Assembly: GCA_002869845.2 (NCBI GenBank)
Contig: NEWS02000004.1
Span: 538,551 to 575,410 of the forward strand
Length of the DNA stretch: 36,860 nucleotides
From: Nitrospira sp. CG24B
Lineage (GTDB): Bacteria; Nitrospirota; Nitrospiria; Nitrospirales; Nitrospiraceae
Reading direction: 5' to 3'
Every line of letters begins with the position of its first letter. Position 1 is the first letter of the stretch. Under the pieces are notes generated by a model that saw only the letters and a program-made list of their open reading frames with translations, did not search any database and was not told the DNA's origin. The position numbers and the translations under genes are program-made. This document shows, piece by piece, positions 31,570 to 36,860 of the stretch.

Positions 31570-32781
31570 GTGACCATGTCTACCCCTCAGCACTACATCA
31601 CGAGCGCACCCGCGCTCAGCGAATTGTGCGAGCAACTGCGCGACAGCCCTCGCCTGGCGCTCGACACAGAGTTCGTGGGCGAAGAGACGTTTGTCCCGAA
31701 GCTCGAACTTATTCAAGTCGCGACCGAACACACCGCCGCCATTATCGATTTTCCGGCCGTTCTATCGGGGGGCGCCCTCGATGGGTTCTGGGAGATTGTC
31801 TGCGATGAGCGGGTTCAGAAGGTCGTGCATGCAGGACGGCAAGATCTGGATCTCTTTGCCGTCCATGCTGGGCAAATTCCGAAACCGTTCTTCGACACCC
31901 AGATTGCGGCGGCGATGGTCGGCTTCGGCCCACAAGTCGCCTATGCCAACCTGGTCCAACGGGTGCATGGAAAGAGGCTGGACAAGGCCCATACCTTTAC
32001 GAATTGGAGCGCTCGCCCGTTGTCCCACGATCAACTGGCCTATGCGTTGGAGGATGTGACGTTTTTGTTGGCCATCCATGACCATCTGCACGGTCGGCTG
32101 TCGAAACTTGGAAGGCTCCAGTGGGCGGATGAAGAGTTTTCTCGTCTTGAAGGGGCCGTTGGCGAGACTCGTCGTGAACCGCAAGAACGTTACCAGCGCA
32201 TACGAGGATGGGATCAGCTCAAGCCGAAATCCGCCGTGGTGCTTCGGGAACTCGCGGCGTGGCGCGAAGGAGAGGCGAAACGGAGGAATGTGCCACGCAG
32301 TCGGGTCGTCCGGGATGAAGTGCTGATTCAGCTGGCGCGACAGCCACCACGACAACAGAATGAGTTGCGCAATGTGAGAGGTCTCCATGCGTCAGAAATC
32401 GACCGCAACGGAGAGTCGATGTTCGCCGCGATTCACGCGGCGCTTGCGCTTCCACCCTCGGCGTGGCCGGTGCTCACCAAGGAGCGAAAGCCTGAGCCGG
32501 AAGCGAATGGGTTTGTCGAGCTGCTGCAGGCGATCGTCAAGGCGCGTGCGCTGGAAGAAGAGATTGCGCCGACCTTGTTGGCCACCACGGCCGACCTCCA
32601 GGAGTTAGTCGAGGCCAAGACGAATCGATCGGCTCTGGATCTCCCACTCCTGAGGGGATGGAGACGAATCTTGGTGGGCGAGCTGCTACTGGACGCGTTG
32701 GACGGGAAGGTCGCTCTTACCGTCGATCAACACACCAGGATGATTCGGTGGTCGCCCACAGAGCCTGTTTCTGATCACTGA
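31570..32781 (+). CDS. rnd: Ribonuclease D
   Basis: RNase D trims 3' ends of tRNA precursors and other RNAs. The 403-residue protein has the DEDDy exonuclease domain: LALDTEFVGEETFVPKLEL (Asp32, Glu34), VVHAGRQDLDLFA and LAYALEDVTFLLAIHDHL, followed by the HRDC region (about 220-300, SAVVLRELAAWREGEAKRRN with RVVRDEVLIQLAR). The GTG at 31570 is used; ATG 31576 is two codons further. It is convergent with the ArsC-like gene. Function in the family is well known; targets here are not. Confidence 0.94.
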   Translation: MTMSTPQHYITSAPALSELCEQLRDSPRLALDTEFVGEETFVPKLELIQVATEHTAAIIDFPAVLSGGALDGFWEIVCDERVQKVVHAGRQDLDLFAVHAGQIPKPFFDTQIAAAMVGFGPQVAYANLVQRVHGKRLDKAHTFTNWSARPLSHDQLAYALEDVTFLLAIHDHLHGRLSKLGRLQWADEEFSRLEGAVGETRREPQERYQRIRGWDQLKPKSAVVLRELAAWREGEAKRRNVPRSRVVRDEVLIQLARQPPRQQNELRNVRGLHASEIDRNGESMFAAIHAALALPPSAWPVLTKERKPEPEANGFVELLQAIVKARALEEEIAPTLLATTADLQELVEAKTNRSALDLPLLRGWRRILVGELLLDALDGKVALTVDQHTRMIRWSPTEPVSDH

Positions 32782-32811
32782 TCTACGGGGACTTAATCGG
32801 AGCGGCAGTAG

Positions 32812-32979
32812 GATGTTCAAAAAGGCCGTCCAGCAAGGCCGCAGCGAGGGAGGGGCCGAGGAGGTACAAAAAGGCCGTCCAGCAAGACCGCAGTGAGTGA
32901 AAGGCCGAAGCGTACGCGGTTGGTACGTTGAGGCCTTGAGCGATGCGAGAACGAAGCTGGAGGACTTTTTCAACATTCT
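32812..32979 (+). repeat. Composite palindromic repeat between rnd and the ArsC-like gene
   Basis: Two direct copies of about 49 bases, CAAAAAGGCCGTCCAGCAAG-type, lie at 32818-32866 and 32867-32915. The second runs into a tail to 32979. The left end GATGTTCAAAAAGGCCGTCC and the right end, read on the other strand, GAATGTTGAAAAAGTCCTCC, match closely, so the whole is bounded by inverted repeats of about 22 bases. It touches the stop of the ArsC-like gene (32978-32980). It could be a MITE-like or REP-like element that also acts as a bidirectional terminator. Confidence 0.75.
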
Positions 32980-33328
32980 ACAAGAGCTTTTTAATCGAGT
33001 CCGCCGGTCTTGCCAGCACTGCCTGGTCGCCTTTCTCCACGATCGGCCGTTGAATCAGATCTGGGTATTTCACCATCAGGTCAAGGAGCTCATCATCGGA
33101 GAGCTGTTTCTTTGCCAGGCCCAGTTCTTTGTAGATATCTTCTTTGGTTCGCAGCACCTCCTTAGGGGAGAGGCCGGCCTTCTTTAAGATGGCTTTTAAT
33201 TGTGCTTTAGTAAACGACTGCTCGTAGTAGTTGATAGCTCTGAAGGGTGTCCCGCTGTCCTTGAGCATCTGTACGGCTTGTCGGCATGTCGTGCAGGTCG
33301 GTTTGTGATAAATCGTGATATCTGCCAT
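32978..33328 (-). CDS. ArsC/Spx-family thioredoxin-like reductase
   Basis: The 116-residue protein (ATG 33328, after AAGGAG; a GTG two codons earlier is also open) has the family start ITIYHKPTCTTCRQAV with Cys12 and Cys15, then INYYEQSFTKAQLKAILKKAG and RTKEDIYKELGLAKKQLSDD and PDLIQRPIVEKGDQAVLARP. Arsenate reductase ArsC uses one cysteine and glutaredoxin, whereas other members have other jobs; the arsenate-binding arginine pattern is not clearly kept, so the substrate is open. There are no arsenic-resistance neighbours. Confidence 0.82.
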   Translation of the reverse strand: MADITIYHKPTCTTCRQAVQMLKDSGTPFRAINYYEQSFTKAQLKAILKKAGLSPKEVLRTKEDIYKELGLAKKQLSDDELLDLMVKYPDLIQRPIVEKGDQAVLARPADSIKKLL

Positions 33329-33345
33329 AGTCACTCCTTGATGAG

Positions 33346-33357
33346 AAGACGCGTCTT
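33346..33357. promoter_or_regulatory. 12-bp palindrome in the divergent gap
   Basis: AAGACGCGTCTT is perfectly self-complementary and lies 18 bases upstream of the ArsC-like start. It overlaps TTGACG at 33356-33361, a possible -35 element for the rightward gene. It may be an operator; evidence is limited to symmetry and position. Confidence 0.25.
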
Positions 33358-33419
33358 GACGAGTTTTTTCAGTCTATGATTAGATCGCGGTTGGTGATGT
33401 TTTTGCAACAAGGTCGTGT

Positions 33420-33788
33420 ATGCCGTGGGTTGGAACCAGCTCTGCCGGTCAGTTCGCATGTGCCACTGTTTCCCAGCGAACATTGAAGGATCTTCGTATC
33501 AAGCGGAAGGGGCAGCCAATCTTTGTCCTTGGGCATATGCTGGCTCGCAAGGGACAGGAAGCGACGTTCGACGCCTTCAACGACCGACTCGCCGTGGTGA
33601 AGTTTAGTGATGAGGGTCTTGTGGGGTATGACCCACGCGAGCTTCTTCTTCCGACTGAAATCGATGAGCATGGCGTTCCCTATTTTGAGATTCGAACCTG
33701 CCTATCCTGTGGGATGCTCTTCCCCCTCACTTTAGAAGAACGCGAGTCAGACCAGGAACCGGAGCAGTGTCCAGACTGTACTGCCTGA
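33420..33788 (+). CDS. Hypothetical protein with a C-terminal four-cysteine zinc-ribbon-like site
   Basis: The 122-residue protein is not recognised. Residues 94-97 (CLSC) and 117-120 (CPDC) form two CxxC knuckles separated by 19 residues, which suggests a small zinc site. The middle part (FDAFNDRLAVVKFSDEGLVG) is probably a beta-rich domain. AAGG lies about six bases before the ATG. It is divergent from the ArsC-like gene and convergent with the secreted protein gene. It may be a nucleic-acid- or protein-binding zinc protein. Confidence 0.65.
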   Translation: MPWVGTSSAGQFACATVSQRTLKDLRIKRKGQPIFVLGHMLARKGQEATFDAFNDRLAVVKFSDEGLVGYDPRELLLPTEIDEHGVPYFEIRTCLSCGMLFPLTLEERESDQEPEQCPDCTA

Positions 33789-33806
33789 TCAGCTTGCTCT
33801 CCGATA

Positions 33807-34199
33807 TTAGTCGACCAAGGGGGCGACTTCCAAGGCCTTTTTGAGCAGGCAATCTCCCGCATAGCCCTGTAACACCATCGGGAGCATGGCCCCGTCGATG
33901 GCGCGCACCGAGTGGATCCGGAATCCCTCTGAAGACTTCTGGCCTTCGAGCTTGAGCGCGTGACAGATTTCCAATTGTTTCCAGGCTAAATTTGACAGGA
34001 TGTGATCTGAGGCCAAGAGCTTCATGTCGGTGACCGATCCTTCGATTGCGACTTTCGCCGGAACCCGTGTCCTATCTTTGGGAAGCTCGCTGACGACGGC
34101 GAATGCGATCACATCCTCTTCTATTCCGGCGGAGGCCGTGTGCGCGACGCCGACCAGCACGATGAGAATGCCGCAGAGGAAGAAGGCTGTGTGTCTCAT
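33807..34199 (-). CDS. Exported protein of unknown function
   Basis: The 130-residue protein has a clear Sec-type signal peptide, MRHTAFFLCGILIVLVGVAHTASA, described here by its ends MRHTAFFL and AHTASA, with likely cleavage before GIEEDVIAF. The mature part of about 106 residues has two cysteines (ICHALKLEG and YAGDCLLKK) that could form a disulfide. No family is recognised. Divergent from citrate synthase. Confidence 0.65.
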   Translation of the reverse strand: MRHTAFFLCGILIVLVGVAHTASAGIEEDVIAFAVVSELPKDRTRVPAKVAIEGSVTDMKLLASDHILSNLAWKQLEICHALKLEGQKSSEGFRIHSVRAIDGAMLPMVLQGYAGDCLLKKALEVAPLVD

Positions 34200-34352
34200 C
34201 CATGTCCCTAGTTCATCACCTCATCCGGCCGTCCTTGTCGATGGGCTCTGAATTCAGTATGCCAAGCGCGATTTTCCATTGCAAGAATGACGTACAGTCA
34301 TGCTAGGGTAAAGAGCAGCGCCACAAGAGTTTTTTTCATGTGAGGATACATC

Positions 34353-35486
34353 ATGCCCCATGATTTCATGCCAGGCTTGGCTGGTGTTCCCGCCGCGACC
34401 TCATCGATCAGCGATGTCGATGGTCAACGCGGCATCCTGGAATACCGTGGTATCCGAGTTGAGACGTTGTGCGCGGATTCATCGTATTTGGAAACCGCCT
34501 ATCTCCTCCTGTTCGGGCATCTTCCCTCAGCGGATGAATTCCAACAGTGGACCACGGACGTGACCCGTCATCGGCGCATCAAGTTCCGCATCATTGATTT
34601 GCTGAAGTGTTTGCCGGAGCAGGGCCATCCTATGGATGCGCTCCAGGCGGCGGTGGCGGCGCTCGGCATGTTTTATCCAGGCCGTCACGTCAAGGACGTC
34701 GAGAATAATTATTGGAGTGCGGTACGACTGGTTGCCAAGCTGCCGACGATCGTCGCGGCCTGGGCAAGGTTGCGCCACGGCGATGATCCGATCCCGCCGC
34801 GGGACGATCTCGGTTTCAGCGAGAACTTCTTATACATGCTCACGGAGTCAGTTGCTCCCTCCGTGTGGGCGGACATCTTCGATGATTGCCTGATCCTCCA
34901 TGCCGAACACACCATGAACGCATCCACGTTTACGGGACTGGTCACGGCTTCGACGCTGGCTGATCCCTATACAGTCGTGGCTTCGTCGATCGGTGCGCTG
35001 AAAGGCCCCCTCCACGGGGGTGCAAACGAAGAAGTGGTGGTCATGCTTCGAGAGATCGGCACGGCGGAGAAGGCGAGGCCGTACGTCGAACGTGCCTTGC
35101 AGAACAAGAAAAAACTGATGGGATTCGGCCATCGTGTCTACACGGTCAAGGACCCTCGTGCCACGGTTCTTCAGGAGCTCTGTCGGCGCTTGTTTAAGGA
35201 ATGCGGAAGCTCGCCTCTCTATGAAATTGCGTTGGAAGTGGAGACGGCGGCCGGAACTATGCTGAACAGCAAGGGTATCTACCCTAACGTCGATTTCTAC
35301 TCCGGCATCATCTACGACAAGATGGGGATCGATGTCGATCTTTTTACTCCACTGTTTGCCATATCGCGGGTGTCGGGTTGGTTGGCCCATTGGCTGGAGC
35401 AGTTGCGTGAAAACAAGCTGTTTCGGCCTGATCAAATATATTCCGGCGAGCATAACCGACCCTATGTGCCTATTGATCGCCGATAA
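34353..35486 (+). CDS. gltA: Citrate synthase
   Basis: Citrate synthase joins acetyl-CoA and oxaloacetate to citrate. The 377-residue length fits the short Gram-positive/archaeal-type class rather than the longer E. coli enzyme. Catalytic residues are visible: His221 in KGPLHGGANEE, His260 in GFGHRVYTVKDPR and Asp314 in NVDFYSGIIY. Also typical: HAEHTMNASTFT and the N-terminal DGQRGILEYRGI. GAGGAT precedes the ATG. Methylcitrate synthase is close in sequence and cannot be excluded, but no propionate genes are near. Confidence 0.94.
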   Translation: MPHDFMPGLAGVPAATSSISDVDGQRGILEYRGIRVETLCADSSYLETAYLLLFGHLPSADEFQQWTTDVTRHRRIKFRIIDLLKCLPEQGHPMDALQAAVAALGMFYPGRHVKDVENNYWSAVRLVAKLPTIVAAWARLRHGDDPIPPRDDLGFSENFLYMLTESVAPSVWADIFDDCLILHAEHTMNASTFTGLVTASTLADPYTVVASSIGALKGPLHGGANEEVVVMLREIGTAEKARPYVERALQNKKKLMGFGHRVYTVKDPRATVLQELCRRLFKECGSSPLYEIALEVETAAGTMLNSKGIYPNVDFYSGIIYDKMGIDVDLFTPLFAISRVSGWLAHWLEQLRENKLFRPDQIYSGEHNRPYVPIDRR

Positions 35487-35621
35487 TCCCCGTATTGGCG
35501 ATGCAGCGCAGGCTCTTGACTTCCCCATCGGTCGATTTATCTGTAGGATAGACAGTTGAATCGGCGCGGCGCCAGCGACGATAACCTGACAACCACATGG
35601 AAAGCCAAGGAGGAGGTTGCT

Positions 35622-36071
35622 ATGGCACTCGTACGATGGGATCCGTTCCGTGAATTAGAAGAAGTTTCAGACCGGTTGAATCGGATGTTTGCGCACCCAG
35701 CTGCGTCGCGAACCAACGGGAAAGAAACCATGATTGTGGCGGATTGGACGCCGTCGGTCGACATTAGCGAGACGGAAGGGGAGTATCAGATTAAGGCTGA
35801 AATCCCTGACGTGAAGAAAGAAGACGTCAAGGTGACGGTGGAGGATGGCGTGCTCACGATTCAGGGCGAGCGGAAGCATGAGAAGGAAGAGAAAGGAAAG
35901 AAGTATCATCGGATCGAGCGATCGTATGGCAGCTTCGTTCGGACCTTCTCGTTGCCCGATGTCATCGAAGAGGAGAAGGTGAAAGCCGATTTTAAGGATG
36001 GGGTGCTCAACCTTCATCTCCCGAAGTCGGAGAAAGCGAAACCGAAGGCTATCGAAGTCAAGGTAGCGTAA
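35622..36071 (+). CDS. Hsp20 family small heat-shock protein
   Basis: Small heat-shock proteins hold unfolding proteins in solution for refolding. The 149-residue protein starts at ATG 35622 after AGGAGGAGG; a TTG frame from 35556 is discounted. The N-terminus is ALVRWDPFRELEEVSDRLNR. The alpha-crystallin domain (about 45-140) includes VDISETEGEYQIKAEIPDVK, VEDGVLTIQGERK and the C-terminal FKDGVLNLHLPKSE with the IxV-like AIEVKV end. No sigma-32 or CIRCE element was recognised upstream. A terminator-like hairpin lies 25 bases downstream. Confidence 0.95.
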   Translation: MALVRWDPFRELEEVSDRLNRMFAHPAASRTNGKETMIVADWTPSVDISETEGEYQIKAEIPDVKKEDVKVTVEDGVLTIQGERKHEKEEKGKKYHRIERSYGSFVRTFSLPDVIEEEKVKADFKDGVLNLHLPKSEKAKPKAIEVKVA

Positions 36072-36095
36072 GTCGTCCCGAAATAGTCTTTGAGA

Positions 36096-36127
36096 ACAAC
36101 GGCCCGCCTCATCAGGCGGGCCGTTGT
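36096..36127 (+). terminator. Hairpin downstream of hsp20
   Basis: ACAACGGCCCGCCT, loop CATC, then AGGCGGGCCGTTGT: a perfect 14-bp stem. The stem is very stable but no T-run follows, so it may block readthrough or stabilise the hsp20 mRNA rather than act as a classic intrinsic terminator. Confidence 0.75.
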
Positions 36128-36256
36128 ATGCCTGTAGCCCATACAGCATCACTCATTCCCATGCCTCATCATCGGGATTATACGGCAATCCAGAGCACCA
36201 CCATTCACTAGCTTTCATTGCATCTAAGTGACGAGCCTGCTCGATCAGAATTGGAA

Positions 36257-36550
36257 TTACGAATACGGTATGGCGACGCGGAGGCCGGCTATAGCAACGA
36301 AGGTCTTAAAGTCACGATCGCGTGTGACAAGTGTCGCATGATGATCGAGGCAGCTTTGAGCGATGAGGGTATCGGCCAAATTGGCCCGACGACCGGTTCT
36401 AAGGACTTTAGCTCGGAGGAGTCCGGCACGTTCCCAAACACCTTCGCTCATCGAAAGGGTAGGGAGTTCTAGAATCGTCCGTCTCAAGGTCTGTGAGAGA
36501 TCGGGGTCGCTGAGGAGTGAGGTACGCTCGAAAAAGTGGACGCCTTCAAC
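36257..36550 (-). pseudogene. VapC-like PIN-domain toxin, 5'-truncated next to an IS3-type element
   Basis: The frame is open from just after a TAG at 36551-36553 and reads as the C-terminal part of a PIN-domain protein: RRTILELPTLSMSEGVWERA, RRANLADTLIAQSCLDHHA and TLVTRDRDFKTFVAIAG. ADTLIA and TRDRDF match the last two acidic motifs of VapC toxins. The N-terminal aspartate motif is absent, and the coding sequence is cut a few bases from the presumed left end of the IS at 36554. A TTG at 36487 would give 76 residues, which would lack part of the active site. No antitoxin gene is visible. It is probably inactive. Confidence 0.72.
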
Positions 36551-36553
36551 CTA

Positions 36554-36860
36554 TGATCTGAGGTCTGGAGGTGTGGGATGGAACACGTACCGAGACAGCA
36601 ATATACGAAGGAGTTCCGAGAGCACGCCGTGCAGCTGGTCCTGGAGCAGAAGTTGACAATTCTGGAGGCCGCAAGGCGCCTGACCATGTCGGGCAACACG
36701 CTCAAGAACTGGGTGGGGCGAGCCCAGCGAAGCCAACTCGCGACGCTGGGAGCAAGCCGACGACCCGTGACGGAGCTAGCGGCCGAGGTATCTCGGCTCA
36801 AGCGCGATCTCGCTGAAGCGCGGATGGAGCGGGACATCTTAAAAAAAGCCACCGCGTACG
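36554..36860 (+). mobile_element. IS3-family insertion sequence, left end (continues beyond the window)
   Basis: A TGATCTGAGG sequence at 36554, just after the truncated PIN gene, is a plausible left terminus (IS3-family ends commonly begin with TG). The first transposase frame starts 24 bases on. The right end, OrfB and target-site duplication lie outside the window, so the exact border is inferred. Confidence 0.6.
36578..36860 (+). CDS. IS3-family transposase OrfA (partial at the window end)
   Basis: The frame begins EHVPRQQYTKEFREHAVQL and continues with LTILEAARRLTMSGNTLKNW, a helix-turn-helix of the IS911/IS3 OrfA type, then a leucine-heptad-like stretch ELAAEVSRLKRDLAEARMER that normally mediates dimerisation. 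The last codons DILKKATAY are highly characteristic. Codons 88-90 are TTA AAA AAA on a run of seven A (36841-36847), a likely programmed -1 frameshift site that would join OrfA to OrfB. The stop and OrfB lie beyond the window. Confidence 0.88.
   Translation, partial: MEHVPRQQYTKEFREHAVQLVLEQKLTILEAARRLTMSGNTLKNWVGRAQRSQLATLGASRRPVTELAAEVSRLKRDLAEARMERDILKKATAY

Noticed and set aside
35516..35549. Heat-shock promoter before hsp20
   Set aside because: TTGACT and TAGGAT are 22 bases apart, too far for sigma-70; CCCCAT has no CTTGAA partner at sigma-32 spacing; no CIRCE repeat was found.
35556..35621. TTG-initiated extension of Hsp20
   Set aside because: The ATG at 35622 has a strong AGGAGGAGG site and gives the normal Hsp20 N-terminus.
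1..36860. tRNA or rRNA genes
   Set aside because: Reading both strands by eye showed no tRNA arm motifs or rRNA-like sequence; the four-helix-bundle gene is not inside a 23S gene here. A covariance-model scan was not possible.

Overview
The window comes from a free-living Gram-negative bacterium, most likely of the phylum Nitrospirota (Nitrospira-like). That placement is an inference from the gene set, the GC-rich codon use and the many short TGAAAC-type intergenic repeats; there is no rRNA gene here to prove it. No tRNA, rRNA or CRISPR array was seen.

Layout. (1) 1-5836, plus strand: the 3' end of cheR, a four-helix-bundle gene, cheD and cheB, then two STAS proteins, a receiver-PP2C phosphatase, an HPt protein and a receiver-HATPase protein. 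The second half looks like a complete phosphorelay-linked partner-switching module joined to chemotaxis adaptation genes. (2) 5934-16702, minus strand: a type II secretion operon in the transcription order gspC, E, F, G, H, I, J, N, L, M, K. The secretin gene gspD and the prepilin peptidase gene are absent from the window. (3) 16816-20127, plus strand: nucleotide-sugar genes gmd, fcl and wecB. (4) 20128-21211: a gene-poor scar with an ATPase remnant, then a small HTH-like gene and a psiE-like gene. (5) 21346-29260: sixA facing a minus-strand run of a 1233-residue thioredoxin/DUF255-aldo/keto reductase fusion, an OmpA-like lipoprotein, a Ppx/GppA phosphatase and two thymidylate-kinase-like proteins, the second with an altered P-loop. 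(6) 29389-36071: ACT-malic enzyme, a J-domain protein, RNase D, an ArsC-like reductase, two hypothetical proteins, citrate synthase and Hsp20. (7) 36128-36860: a 5'-truncated vapC-like PIN gene next to the start of an IS3-type element that runs off the window.

The most unusual structure is a family of degenerate TGAAAC/GTTTCA repeats found at about ten places in the first 14 kb. They occur in gaps and also inside reading frames: the CheB linker, the GspH and GspG leaders, and the N-terminus of the receiver-PP2C protein. At 301-781 the four-helix-bundle gene lies exactly between the two halves of one repeat copy, bounded by about 20-bp imperfect inverted repeats. An uninterrupted copy is present 620 bp away at 1402-1435. 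This suggests a small repeat-associated mobile unit. In gspH the repeats form a 12-unit heptamer tract within the apparent leader, open in all three frames, which could act as a phase-variable switch.
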